A stretch of DNA of 64,000 nucleotides from Buttiauxella ferragutiae (GCF_001654915.1 NZ_LXEQ01000058.1); one strand, 5' to 3'; positions 26,705 through 36,012 are shown, counted from the first letter of the stretch. Made by a program: numbers and translations. Notes: generated from the letters alone by a model not told the origin.

Positions 26705-26759
26705 TGTATGAATTACCAGGAGTGTAACCAAAATACGCAGATTTTGCACCTGGCCCGTG

Positions 26760-27253
26760 TTAACGGGTCTTAATAACCAGACGATTACTCTGTTTGACCT
26801 CTTCCATGACTACATAGGTACGGGTATCGTTCACACCTGGCAGTCGTAACAAGGTTTCGCCTAGTAATTTGCGGTACGCAGACATATCCGGTACACGGGT
26901 TTTCAACAGATAGTCAAAATCACCGGATACCAAATGACACTCTTGAATTTCTTCAAGTTTTTGAACTGCGGCATTAAATTGCTCAAACACATCCGGGGCG
27001 CCACGATTCAGAGTAATCTCAACAAAAACCAGAAGTGATGCATCCAGATAATGCGGGTTCAGCAGAGCGGTAAGCCCTGGATGAAACCCTGTCGTTCCAG
27101 ACGACGCACGCGCTCAAGGCACGGAGTCGGTGAAAGCCCTACTCGTTTAGAAAGCTCGACGTTAGAAATACGCCCATCCTTCTGTAGTTCATTAAGGATG
27201 TTACGATCGATGCGGTCGAGATCTTTGCCAGGGCGCTTCTTGCTATCTACCAT
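26760..27253 (-). pseudogene. lrp: Leucine-responsive regulatory protein, frameshifted
   Basis: The gene would encode the 164-residue global regulator Lrp, but one base is missing near 27071-27073. The intact first part (27059-27253) gives 60 native residues with the helix-turn-helix (ISNVELSKRVGLSPTPCLERVRRLE), then four foreign residues and a stop. The rest, in the next frame down to 26760, continues with NPHYLDASLLVFVEITLNRG and ends NRLVIKTR, virtually identical to E. coli. Restoring one T on the plus strand (one A in the gene) makes Tyr61 and exactly 165 codons including the stop. The missing base is not in a homopolymer. The truncated product would lack the dimerisation and leucine-sensing domain. 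It is either a real mutation or an assembly error. The start has AGAGAG upstream. Confidence 0.9.
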
Positions 27254-27752
27254 TATTATAGTCTCTCTGTGTTCCTTCCTTCACCTGCCATAACCCTGGT
27301 AACGTCACTGTTCCGGGAGTACGTGAGAAGACCGGTGCCCAACGGCTGCTAGCGACATCACTCATGGCGTCTGTCCACGCCATGAGTAGATTTCAATAAC
27401 CCGGTAAATTTGCATCAGGTATGCGTGAATATTTCAAAACGCCACACCAAATGTTTTTCTTCCTCGAATGTTTTCGCAAATGCTTAGCGGATTGTCAAGC
27501 AAAACATCTAAAATTAGTGGAACGTGCCATATATCTGGGCTACTTGACGATTATTCATCACTTTAGCAACCTGAGTATTTAGCCTGTTTAGGTGGATTTT
27601 TATGCGCTTTCGCGATATTCACTGCGGCTGATTGAACACAGCTATTGCACATATAGTTAACATAATCGCCAACACCAACCGTTCACCCTTTTTTTAACCC
27701 GCCAAATTCCCTACAATCCCTCGATTGTCTGCCAACGAACAATGAGGATCTC
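27254..27752. promoter_or_regulatory. Divergent lrp / trxB control region
   Basis: This 499-base gap between divergent genes has no convincing reading frame. Its size fits the long untranslated lrp leader and autoregulatory region known in enterics, where Lrp represses its own gene. A possible -10 box for trxB (TACAAT, 27712-27717) lies 36 bases before its start, but no good -35 accompanies it. I could not place lrp promoter elements with confidence. Confidence 0.4.
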
Positions 27753-28721
27753 ATGGGCACCGCTAAACACAGTAAATTGCTAATTCTTGGCTCCGGCCCT
27801 GCGGGCTACACCGCAGCAGTCTACGCGGCTCGCGCCAACCTCAAGCCCGTTTTGATTACCGGGATGGAAAAAGGTGGTCAGTTGACCACGACCACCGAAG
27901 TTGAGAACTGGCCGGGTGATCCTAACGACCTGACAGGCCCTGCGTTAATGGAGCGCATGCACGAACACGCAACCAAGTTCGAAACAGAGATCCTGTTCGA
28001 CCACATCTCTAAAGTGGATCTGCAAAACCGTCCATTCCGTCTGACGGGTGACAGCGGCGAATATACTTGCGATGCGTTGATCATCGCGACCGGAGCTTCT
28101 GCCCGATACCTGGGTCTGCCTTCTGAGGAAGCGTTTAAAGGTCGTGGCGTTTCAGCCTGCGCAACGTGTGATGGCTTCTTCTATCGCAATCAAAAAGTTG
28201 CGGTAATTGGTGGCGGTAACACCGCTGTTGAAGAAGCGCTTTATCTGGCAAATATTGCCTCAGAAGTGCATCTGATTCACCGCCGTGACAGCTTCCGAGC
28301 CGAAAAAATCCTCATCAACCGTCTGATGGAAAAGGTGAAGAACGGCAACATCGTGCTGCACACCAACCGGACTTTAGATGAAGTTACTGGCGATCAAATG
28401 GGTGTCAGTGGTCTGCGTCTGCGTGACGTTCACAACACCGATACCACTGAAGAGTTAGAAGTTGCAGGTTTGTTCGTGGCGATCGGACATAGTCCGAATA
28501 CGTCAATCTTTGCCGATCAGCTCGAACTGGAAAATGGCTACATCAAAGTGCAGTCTGGTATTCACGGTAATGCCACACAAACCAGCATTCCTGGTGTGTT
28601 CGCGGCAGGCGACGTAATGGACCATATCTACCGTCAGGCGATTACCTCTGCGGGCACCGGTTGTATGGCTGCACTGGATGCCGAACGCTACCTGGACGGA
28701 CTTGCCGAACAGAATAAGTAA
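27753..28721 (+). CDS. trxB: Thioredoxin reductase
   Basis: The 322-residue flavoprotein reduces thioredoxin with NADPH in the cytoplasm. The FAD-binding GSGPAGYTAAVYAAR motif is at about residues 13-27 and the redox disulfide is Cys136/Cys139 in ACATCDGFF. The NADPH-binding GGGNTAVEEAL follows, and a C-terminal FAD motif is in GVFAAGDVMD. Length is one residue more than E. coli (321). The ribosome binding site GAGGA is well placed. It is followed by a terminator and then cydDC, whose exported thiols depend on the same redox pool. Confidence 0.99.
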   Translation: MGTAKHSKLLILGSGPAGYTAAVYAARANLKPVLITGMEKGGQLTTTTEVENWPGDPNDLTGPALMERMHEHATKFETEILFDHISKVDLQNRPFRLTGDSGEYTCDALIIATGASARYLGLPSEEAFKGRGVSACATCDGFFYRNQKVAVIGGGNTAVEEALYLANIASEVHLIHRRDSFRAEKILINRLMEKVKNGNIVLHTNRTLDEVTGDQMGVSGLRLRDVHNTDTTEELEVAGLFVAIGHSPNTSIFADQLELENGYIKVQSGIHGNATQTSIPGVFAAGDVMDHIYRQAITSAGTGCMAALDAERYLDGLAEQNK

Positions 28722-28756
28722 CTCTCCCCGCCTTAACCGGCAGTTTGAAGATACGT

Positions 28757-28786
28757 AAAGGCGACTGAATAGGTCGCCTTTCTTTC
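28757..28786 (+). terminator. Intrinsic terminator of trxB
   Basis: A 9-base-pair stem (AAAGGCGAC / GTCGCCTTT) with a 7-base loop is followed by a T-rich tail (TCTTTC). It lies about 35 bases after the trxB stop, so cydDC probably has its own promoter in 28787-28851. Confidence 0.72.
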
Positions 28787-28851
28787 GCCTGCGTTGTAAC
28801 ATTGCCCGCAAATTTTGCCTGATAATTAATTAGCTACCTGCACTGGCATCC

Positions 28852-30618
28852 ATGAATAAAACCCGTCAACAAGAACTTAGCCGCTGGCTAAAAAAACAAA
28901 GCATTATCTCTCGCCGCTGGTTGGGGCTTTCCCGTTTTTTAGGGCTGGTCAGTGGGTTATTGATTGTTGCTCAAGCCTGGCTGCTTGCCCGGATGCTGCA
29001 ACACATGATCATGGAAAACATTCCCCGGGAAGCTCTGCTGTTGCTTTTCGTTATCCTGATACTGATTTTTGTATTGCGCGCCTGGGTCGTGTGGCTACGT
29101 GAAAAAGTCGGTTTTTACGCTGGGTTGCACATTCGTCAGGAGATTCGCCGGCAAGTACTCGATCGCGTCCATCAAGCAGGGCCAGCCTGGATCCACGGGA
29201 AACCGGTCGGCAGTTGGGCAACCCTGGTGCTGGAACAAATCGAAGATATGCACGATTACTACGCACGTTATCTGCCGCAAATGTCGCTTGCGGTCATGGT
29301 ACCCGTGTTGATTTTAATCGCCATTTTCCCATCTAACTGGGTTGCAGCCCTGATTCTGCTTTGCACCGCACCGCTGATCCCGTTGTTCATGGCGATGGTA
29401 GGTATGGGTGCCGCAGATGCTAACCGCCGTAACTTCCAGGCGCTTGCGAGGCTGAGCGGGCATTTTCTTGACCGCCTACGTGGTATGGAAACCTTGCGTT
29501 TGTTTAACCGTGGCAATGCCGAAACGGAGAATATCCGCGCGGCATCTCAGGACTTCCGTCAGCGCACGATGGAAGTATTACGCCTGGCATTTCTGTCTTC
29601 TGGCGTGCTGGAATTTTTCGCTTCTCTGTCCATCGCACTGGTCGCGGTTTACTTCGGCTTTTCGTATCTCGGCGAGCTGAACTTTGGTCATTACAGTACT
29701 GGCGTAACGTTATTTGCCGGTTTCCTGGCGTTGATTTTAGCCCCGGAGTTTTTCCAACCGCTACGCGATCTGGGCACTTTTTATCATGCTAAAGCACAAG
29801 CGGTGGGTGCGGCCGACAGCCTGATGACCTTCCTTGATGCGCCATTGCAGCAACGCAAACAAGGCACAGCAAAATTCAATAATAACGAGCCAATCAGCAT
29901 TGAAGCTCGTGATTTGGTCATTCTATCAACTGAAGATAAAACTCTCGCAGGTCCACTGAATTTCACCCTTTCTGCCGGACAACGGGTGGTGCTGGTCGGG
30001 CAAAGTGGTGCAGGTAAAAGTTCACTGCTCAACGTGTTGTCTGGCTTTTTGCCCTATCAAGGCCAATTGCTGATTAATGGTGTAGATCTTTCGGCCCTTG
30101 ACCAGAAATGGTGGCGTGAACAACTCAGTTGGGTTGGACAAAACCCGCAGCTTCCGGCTCCTACTATCCGCGAAAATGTGCTGTTAGCGGCACCCAGTGC
30201 CAGTGCTGAGCAGCTAACTGCTGCCCTGGACAAAGCCTCTGTCAGTGAGTTCCTCCCGTTGCTACCACAAGGGGTTGATACACCGCTGGGTGAAGCAGCT
30301 GCGCGTTTGTCTGTTGGGCAAGCCCAGCGGGTCGCCGTCGCGCGCGCATTGCTGATGCCATGCGGATTGCTGTTGCTGGATGAACCGGCTGCAAGTCTGG
30401 ACGCCCACAGTGAGCAGCGTGTGATGGACGCGTTAAGTAGCGCTTCCCGTCAGCAAACCACATTGATGGTGACTCACCAGTTGGATTACATCAACGACTG
30501 GGACGAGGTTTGGGTGATGCGCGAAGGTCGTATCGTACAACAAGGGGATTTCGCCACGCTTGCCGCGCAGGAAGGCCCGTTTGCGACGTTACTGGCTCAT
30601 CGCCAGGAGGAAATCTAA
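28852..30618 (+). CDS. cydD: Heterodimeric ABC exporter of glutathione/cysteine, subunit CydD
   Basis: The 588-residue protein has six membrane helices fused to an ATPase domain. The ATPase part has Walker A GQSGAGKS, the signature LSVGQAQRVAVARAL and Walker B LLLLDEPAASLD. With CydC it exports reduced thiols and supports haem handling, and is needed for cytochrome bd assembly and periplasmic redox balance. Length equals that of E. coli CydD. Its stop overlaps the cydC start (TAATG), so translation is coupled. Confidence 0.97.
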   Translation: MNKTRQQELSRWLKKQSIISRRWLGLSRFLGLVSGLLIVAQAWLLARMLQHMIMENIPREALLLLFVILILIFVLRAWVVWLREKVGFYAGLHIRQEIRRQVLDRVHQAGPAWIHGKPVGSWATLVLEQIEDMHDYYARYLPQMSLAVMVPVLILIAIFPSNWVAALILLCTAPLIPLFMAMVGMGAADANRRNFQALARLSGHFLDRLRGMETLRLFNRGNAETENIRAASQDFRQRTMEVLRLAFLSSGVLEFFASLSIALVAVYFGFSYLGELNFGHYSTGVTLFAGFLALILAPEFFQPLRDLGTFYHAKAQAVGAADSLMTFLDAPLQQRKQGTAKFNNNEPISIEARDLVILSTEDKTLAGPLNFTLSAGQRVVLVGQSGAGKSSLLNVLSGFLPYQGQLLINGVDLSALDQKWWREQLSWVGQNPQLPAPTIRENVLLAAPSASAEQLTAALDKASVSEFLPLLPQGVDTPLGEAAARLSVGQAQRVAVARALLMPCGLLLLDEPAASLDAHSEQRVMDALSSASRQQTTLMVTHQLDYINDWDEVWVMREGRIVQQGDFATLAAQEGPFATLLAHRQEEI

Positions 30619-32339
30619 TGCGAGCTTTACTCCCCTATTTAGCGCTGTACGGCCGTCATAAATGGCTACTGATGCTTGGCGTGGTGTTAGCGATTGTCAC
30701 CCTACTGGCCAGCATTGGGCTGCTGACTTTGTCAGGCTGGTTCCTCTCGGCCTCGGCGGTTGTCGGTGTCGCGGGGATTTATAGTTTTAACTATATGCTA
30801 CCTGCAGCAGGCGTTCGGGGCGGTGCAATTACCCGTACTGCGGGGCGTTATTTTGAGCGTCTTGTCAGCCATGATGCGACATTCCGCGTACTTCAACATT
30901 TGCGTGTTTCCACATTTAGCAAACTGCTCCCACTCTCCCCTGCTGGGCTGGCGCGTTTTCGCCAGGGTGAATTACTCAATCGCTTAGTTGCAGACGTCGA
31001 TACCCTGGATCACCTTTACCTGCGTGTGATTTCACCAATGGTCGGTGCGTTTGTGGTGATCGTAGTGGTGACCTTTGGTTTGAGCTGGCTGGACGTACAA
31101 TTAGCCCTCACCTTAGGCGCGATTTTACTGGCAACCTTAGTTTTGCTTCCGCCAATATTTTATTACGCAGGGAAAGCCACCGGCGAGGCGATTACCGCGC
31201 AACGCGGGCAATATCGCCAGCAACTCACCGCCTGGTTACAAGGCCATGCTGAACTAACCATTTTTGGTGCCTCCCAACGTTATCGTGAGCAACTGGATAA
31301 AACGGAGGATCACTGGCAAGAGGGGCAACGCCGCCAGGCCGAGCTTACAGCACTGTCACAAGCCATCATGCTGCTAATCAGCGGTATCGCCGTCATCTTG
31401 ATGCTGTGGATGGCAGCCGAGGGCGTGGGTGGAAATACCACACCAGGCGCACTTATCGCGCTGTTTGTGTTCTGCGCGCTGGCTGCATTCGAAGCGCTGG
31501 CACCGGTCACCGGAGCTTTTCAGCATCTTGGCCAGGTTATCGCCTCCGCACTGCGCGTGACTGAAATTACCAGTCAAAAACCCGAAGTGATTTTTACCGA
31601 ACAACCTCATGCAATTCCTGAGCGCGTGGCTCTGGAGATTAACAATCTGAGTTTTGCCTGGCCCGAACAGTCTCAAATGGCACTTCGGTGTATCTCGCTC
31701 AAGGTTGAGGCAGGCCAACACATAGCTATTTTGGGGCGTACCGGTTGCGGTAAATCGACACTGCTGCAATTGCTGACGCGCGCCTGGGAATGTCAGCAAG
31801 GCGAGATCCGCCTGAATGGTGAAGCGCTGAGCCAGTTTGATGAAACGGCATTACGCGCGTCCACCAGTGTCGTATCGCAACGCGTTCATTTGTTTAGTGC
31901 CACACTGCGCGACAACTTGCTGCTTGCTGCACCACAGGCCAGCGATGAAGATTTAAGTCGAGTCCTGACTTGCGTTGGCCTTGAGAAGTTACTGGACGAT
32001 GCAGGCCTCAATAGCTGGCTGGGTGAAGGCGGTCGCCAGCTTTCGGGTGGCGAATTGCGCCGCTTAGCCATTGCGCGTGCTTTACTGCACGATGCCCCGC
32101 TGTTCTTACTTGACGAACCAACCGAGGGTTTAGATGCGGAAACTGAGCGCCAGGTTCTTGATTTGCTGGCTGAAGTCACCAAAGATAAAACAGTATTGAT
32201 GGTCACCCATCGCCTGCGTGGATTGGCAGATTTCGACAGTGTAATTGTGATGGACAACGGGCAAATTATTGAGCAAGGTACTCACGCCGAATTAATGGCG
32301 AGCGGTGGACGTTATTATCATTTCCACCAGCGTTTGTAG
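30618..32339 (+). CDS. cydC: Heterodimeric ABC exporter of glutathione/cysteine, subunit CydC
   Basis: The 573-residue partner of CydD has the same architecture: six helices (starting MRALLPYLALY) and an ATPase domain with GRTGCGKST, LSGGELRRLAIARALL and LFLLDEPTEGLD. The open frame continues upstream into cydD, but the start at 30618 overlaps the cydD stop, follows GGAGG, and gives exactly the E. coli length. The aat gene follows after 53 bases. Confidence 0.97.
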   Translation: MRALLPYLALYGRHKWLLMLGVVLAIVTLLASIGLLTLSGWFLSASAVVGVAGIYSFNYMLPAAGVRGGAITRTAGRYFERLVSHDATFRVLQHLRVSTFSKLLPLSPAGLARFRQGELLNRLVADVDTLDHLYLRVISPMVGAFVVIVVVTFGLSWLDVQLALTLGAILLATLVLLPPIFYYAGKATGEAITAQRGQYRQQLTAWLQGHAELTIFGASQRYREQLDKTEDHWQEGQRRQAELTALSQAIMLLISGIAVILMLWMAAEGVGGNTTPGALIALFVFCALAAFEALAPVTGAFQHLGQVIASALRVTEITSQKPEVIFTEQPHAIPERVALEINNLSFAWPEQSQMALRCISLKVEAGQHIAILGRTGCGKSTLLQLLTRAWECQQGEIRLNGEALSQFDETALRASTSVVSQRVHLFSATLRDNLLLAAPQASDEDLSRVLTCVGLEKLLDDAGLNSWLGEGGRQLSGGELRRLAIARALLHDAPLFLLDEPTEGLDAETERQVLDLLAEVTKDKTVLMVTHRLRGLADFDSVIVMDNGQIIEQGTHAELMASGGRYYHFHQRL

Positions 32340-32392
32340 TCCCGGTAGTTAGTCTATTATCAATAATTATTGCTCCCTGGAGTTTGGACGTC

Positions 32393-33085
32393 ATGCGCCT
32401 TATTCAGCTTTCCCGTGACTCAATCGCCTTCCCTTCACCGGAAGGCGCGTTGCGTGAACCTAATGGGTTACTGGCGCTCGGGGGCGATTTAAGCCCGGCT
32501 CGTTTGTTGATGGCTTATCAGCGTGGCATCTTTCCGTGGTTCTCGCCTGGCGACCCTATTTTATGGTGGTCGCCCGATCCACGTGCGGTGCTTTTTCCTG
32601 AGCAATTTCATCTCAGCCGCAGCATGAAGCGATTCCACAGAAACTCCCCATACCGCATCACGCTTAACCATGCTTTCGAACGCGTGATTAGCGAATGTGC
32701 CGACGACCGCGATGAAGGCACCTGGATAACTCCTGATATCATTGACGCCTATAAACGGCTGCATGAGTTGGGGCATGCGCATTCGGTTGAAGTTTGGGAA
32801 GATAATGAGCTAGTCGGTGGCATGTACGGCGTGGCACAAGGTGCGCTGTTCTGTGGCGAATCCATGTTTAGCCGTCGGGAAAATGCCTCAAAAACGGCTC
32901 TGCTGGTATTCTGCCAGCACTTTATGAGTTATGGCGGCAAGCTTATTGATTGCCAGGTGCTTAATGCTCATACCGCATCGCTTGGGGCGATAGAAATTCC
33001 TCGCCGCGAATATCTGGAGCAGCTGTCCATATTTCGCCCACATCAGCTTGCATCTTATTGCTGGGTACCACAAATCCTGTCGTAA
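32393..33085 (+). CDS. aat: Leucyl/phenylalanyl-tRNA-protein transferase
   Basis: The 230-residue cytoplasmic enzyme adds Leu or Phe to proteins with N-terminal Arg or Lys, creating an N-degron. Conserved segments are GLLALGGDLSPARLL, GIFPWFSPGDPILWWSPDPR and GGMYGVAQGALFCGESMFS. The ATG at 32393 is chosen over an in-frame TTG three codons earlier because GGAG is spaced correctly and the family begins MRL. Its partners ClpS and ClpA, which recognise and unfold the tagged proteins, lie about 0.6-3 kb away in the same window, as in E. coli. Confidence 0.96.
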   Translation: MRLIQLSRDSIAFPSPEGALREPNGLLALGGDLSPARLLMAYQRGIFPWFSPGDPILWWSPDPRAVLFPEQFHLSRSMKRFHRNSPYRITLNHAFERVISECADDRDEGTWITPDIIDAYKRLHELGHAHSVEVWEDNELVGGMYGVAQGALFCGESMFSRRENASKTALLVFCQHFMSYGGKLIDCQVLNAHTASLGAIEIPRREYLEQLSIFRPHQLASYCWVPQILS

Positions 33086-33117
33086 CGATAATGTTTACGG
33101 CACATTACTGTTAAGAG

Positions 33118-33126
33118 TGTTATAAT
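33118..33126 (+). promoter_or_regulatory. Extended -10 promoter upstream of infA
   Basis: TGTTATAAT is a perfect extended -10 element (TGN-TATAAT). The -35 region is weak, as extended -10 promoters allow. It would start transcription near 33133, about 245 bases upstream of infA. A small hairpin (GCAGAG / CTCTGC, 33135-33150) would begin the RNA. In E. coli infA has two promoters, one distal; this would correspond to the distal one. Confidence 0.45.
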
Positions 33127-33183
33127 TAGCCCCGCAGAGTGAGCTCTGCTCATTACCCCGCCGCCGTATGGGATTAGCTTTAA

Positions 33184-33357
33184 CAGGGACAGCCCATCGT
33201 TTATCTCTTCGCAGCCCTCATCGTAAGCGCCTATAGTGCAGCTTTTGAGTGGGTTTTGGGTAATGCGCAAATTGCACTTTCGCTGGTGATTTCACCAACA
33301 ATTCTTTACATGATACGTGAACTTGGGCATTATCTTGCCGGTTCAAAACTATGGTAG
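33184..33357 (+). other. Unassigned 57-codon hydrophobic open frame before infA (no standard start)
   Basis: After a TAA at 33181-33183 this frame stays open for 57 codons and ends at TAG 33355-33357, 19 bases before the infA ATG. The translation is hydrophobic, with two membrane-like stretches (PIVYLFAALIVSAYSAAF and ALSLVISPTILYMI) and a tail ending SKLW. No ATG, GTG or TTG lies near its beginning. An ATG at 33168 in another frame would join it if one G of the GGG at 33186-33188 were removed. This may be a decayed small membrane protein, a frameshifted one, or chance. I do not recognise a homologue. Confidence 0.2.
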
Positions 33358-33376
33358 TGATACCCTCGAGGATTAG

Positions 33377-33595
33377 ATGGCCAAAGAAGACAATATTGAA
33401 ATGCAGGGTACCGTTCTTGATACGTTACCTAACACCATGTTCCGCGTTGAGCTGGAAAACGGGCACGTGGTAACCGCTCATATCTCCGGTAAAATGCGTA
33501 AAAACTATATCCGCATCCTGACGGGTGACAAAGTCACTGTAGAGCTGACCCCGTACGACCTGAGCAAAGGCCGCATTGTCTTCCGTAGTCGCTGA
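33377..33595 (+). CDS. infA: Translation initiation factor IF-1
   Basis: The 72-residue single OB-fold protein binds the ribosomal A site region of the 30S subunit during initiation. The sequence MAKEDNIEMQGTVLDTLPNTMFRVELENGHVV and the end GRIVFRSR match enteric IF-1 almost exactly. GAGG precedes the ATG. In E. coli the tRNA gene serW follows, but here the 116 bases to clpA hold only a terminator. Confidence 0.99.
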   Translation: MAKEDNIEMQGTVLDTLPNTMFRVELENGHVVTAHISGKMRKNYIRILTGDKVTVELTPYDLSKGRIVFRSR

Positions 33596-33662
33596 TAGTT
33601 TTATTTAGCGCTGCGGAAACAACGGGCGGCGTAAAAAATTAGTTTTAGAAATTCAATAATAG

Positions 33663-33693
33663 AAAGGCCAGGTGATTAACCTGGCCTTTTTTT
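33663..33693 (+). terminator. Intrinsic terminator of infA
   Basis: A 9- to 11-base-pair stem (AAAGGCCAGGT / ACCTGGCCTTT, 5-base loop) is followed by a run of T. It lies in the convergent infA-clpA gap and may also serve clpA weakly from the other side. Confidence 0.87.
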
Positions 33694-33711
33694 ATATCTG
33701 CGTACTTTGGA

Positions 33712-35985
33712 TTAATGAGCCGTTTCCGGTTTATGTTTCTGCGCACCATGGAAATTATAAATCAGTTTCTGATTCTCTTTATCCAGAGCTACCGTCACTT
33801 GCCCACCATCCACCAGGGAACCAAACAACAGTTCGTTCGCCAGCGGTTTCTTCAGATTGTCCTGAATAACACGCGTCATTGGACGTGCGCCCATTGCGCG
33901 GTCATAGCCTTTTTCTGCCAGCCAATCACGGGCTTCCTGGCTCACTTCCAGCGACACACCTTTCTGATCCAACTGCACCTGAAGCTCAACAATAAACTTG
34001 TCGACTACCTGGTGAATCACATCTGTAGACAGATGGTTGAACCAAATAATGTTGTCCAAACGGTTACGGAATTCTGGGGTAAAGATCTTCTTGATCTCTT
34101 CCATCGCGTCAGTGCTGTTGTCCTGACGAATCAAGCCAATAGACTTACGCTCAGTTTCACGTACACCGGCGTTAGTGGTCATCACCAGAATCACGTTACG
34201 GAAATCCGCTTTACGCCCGTTGTTATCGGTCAGCGTACCGTTATCCATCACCTGCAATAACAGGTTAAAGACATCGGGGTGCGCTTTTTCGATTTCATCG
34301 AGCAGCAACACAGAGTGAGGATGTTTAATGACCGCATCCGTCAACAAGCCGCCCTGGTCGAAACCAACGTAACCCGGAGGTGCGCCAATCAAACGGCTCA
34401 CCGTATGGCGTTCCATGTATTCCGACATATCAAAGCGCAGCAATTCGATGCCCAGTGATTTCGCCAGCTGCACGGTGACTTCCGTTTTACCGACACCTGT
34501 TGGCCCGGCAAACAGGAATGAACCGACAGGCTTGTGATCGTGCCCCAATCCGGCACGGCTCATTTTGATGGCTTCGGTTAACGCCTCAATGGCTTTATCC
34601 TGGCCAAACACCAGCATTTTCAGGCGGTCATCAAGGCTACGCAGCGTATCGCGGTCGCTCGCTGATACGCTTTTCTCAGGGATACGGGCAATACGTGCGA
34701 CCACGGTTTCAATGTCTGAGACATTGACCGTTTTCTTACGTTTACTCACCGGCATCAGGCGGCTGCGAGCCCCGGCTTCGTCGATAACGTCAATCGCTTT
34801 ATCGGGAAGATGGCGATCGTTAATATATTTCACCGCCAGTTCTACCGCCGCACGAATCGCTTTCGCGGTATAACGCACGTCGTGGTGCGCTTCGTATTTC
34901 GGTTTCAGGCCGTTAATAATCTGCACGGTTTCTTCAACGCTTGGCTCAGTAATATCAATTTTCTGGAAGCGACGGGCCAGAGCACGGTCTTTTTCGAAGA
35001 TATTGCTGAATTCCTGGTAAGTGGTTGAACCGATAACCCGGATCTTGCCACTCGACAGCAGCGGCTTAATCAAGTTTGCGGCATCAACTTGCCCACCGGA
35101 CGCGGCACCCGCACCGATAATGGTATGAATTTCATCGATAAACAGGATGCTATTTTGATCCTGTTCGAGCTGTTTTAGCAGCGCTTTGAAACGTTTTTCA
35201 AAGTCACCACGATATTTGGTACCCGCCAGCAGCGAACCGATATCCAGCGAATAAATGGTGCAATCGGCAATCACTTCCGGAACATCGCCCTGCACAATAC
35301 GCCAGGCAAGACCTTCAGCAATCGCCGTTTTACCTACGCCTGATTCACCCACTAACAGCGGGTTGTTTTTACGGCGACGGCACAGAACCTGAATGGCGCG
35401 CTCTAACTCTTTCTCGCGGCCAATCAGCGGATCGATCCCTCCCACACGTGCAAGCTGGTTGAGATTGGTGGTGAAGTTTTCCATACGTTCCTCCCCGCCT
35501 GCTTGCTCTTCATTGACCGGATTATCTGCACCCGGTGCCTGATTAGGTTCGTCTTTACGTGTACCGTGAGAGATAAAGTTCACCACATCAAGGCGGCTGA
35601 CTTCATGTTTACGCAGCAGATACGCTGCCTGGGATTCCTGTTCGCTGAAAATAGCCACCAGCACGTTTGCGCCAGTGACTTCACTGCGACCAGAAGACTG
35701 GACGTGGAACACCGCACGTTGCAGCACACGCTGGAAGCTAAGCGTAGGTTGAGTATCACGCTCTTCTTCACTGGCTGGCAGAACCGGTGTGGTTTGTTCG
35801 ATGAAGGCCTCGAGTTCCTGTCGTAGCGCCACCAGATCTACGCTACACGCTTCCAGCGCTTCGCGAGCTGACGGGTTGCTGAGCAAAGCCAGCAACAGGT
35901 GCTCGACAGTCATAAACTCATGTCGGTGCTCGCGCGCTCTGGCGAAAGCCATATTTAAACTGAGTTCCAGTTCTTGATTGAGCAT
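33712..35985 (-). CDS. clpA: ATP-dependent Clp protease ATP-binding subunit ClpA
   Basis: The 757-residue AAA+ unfoldase forms a hexamer that feeds substrates to ClpP. The N-terminal repeat domain (residues 1-140, MLNQELELSLNMAFARAREHRHEFMTVEHLL) binds ClpS. Two ATPase modules follow, with Walker A GESGVGKT and GPTGVGKT. The IGL loop for ClpP docking is in ERKSIGLI. The start at 35983-35985 has GGGGGAGG upstream and matches the family; a longer in-frame start exists five codons earlier. It lies 27 bases after clpS on the same strand. Confidence 0.98.
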   Translation of the reverse strand: MLNQELELSLNMAFARAREHRHEFMTVEHLLLALLSNPSAREALEACSVDLVALRQELEAFIEQTTPVLPASEEERDTQPTLSFQRVLQRAVFHVQSSGRSEVTGANVLVAIFSEQESQAAYLLRKHEVSRLDVVNFISHGTRKDEPNQAPGADNPVNEEQAGGEERMENFTTNLNQLARVGGIDPLIGREKELERAIQVLCRRRKNNPLLVGESGVGKTAIAEGLAWRIVQGDVPEVIADCTIYSLDIGSLLAGTKYRGDFEKRFKALLKQLEQDQNSILFIDEIHTIIGAGAASGGQVDAANLIKPLLSSGKIRVIGSTTYQEFSNIFEKDRALARRFQKIDITEPSVEETVQIINGLKPKYEAHHDVRYTAKAIRAAVELAVKYINDRHLPDKAIDVIDEAGARSRLMPVSKRKKTVNVSDIETVVARIARIPEKSVSASDRDTLRSLDDRLKMLVFGQDKAIEALTEAIKMSRAGLGHDHKPVGSFLFAGPTGVGKTEVTVQLAKSLGIELLRFDMSEYMERHTVSRLIGAPPGYVGFDQGGLLTDAVIKHPHSVLLLDEIEKAHPDVFNLLLQVMDNGTLTDNNGRKADFRNVILVMTTNAGVRETERKSIGLIRQDNSTDAMEEIKKIFTPEFRNRLDNIIWFNHLSTDVIHQVVDKFIVELQVQLDQKGVSLEVSQEARDWLAEKGYDRAMGARPMTRVIQDNLKKPLANELLFGSLVDGGQVTVALDKENQKLIYNFHGAQKHKPETAH

Positions 35986-36012
35986 AGGCACCTCCCCCAA
36001 ATTTTGCCTTCT

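Noticed and set aside
27059..27253. A genuine 64-residue Lrp-like mini-regulator
   Set aside because: The downstream sequence still encodes the rest of Lrp almost perfectly in the next frame, so the short frame is a truncation, not an independent gene. No slippery heptamer or stimulatory structure was seen that would suggest programmed frameshifting.
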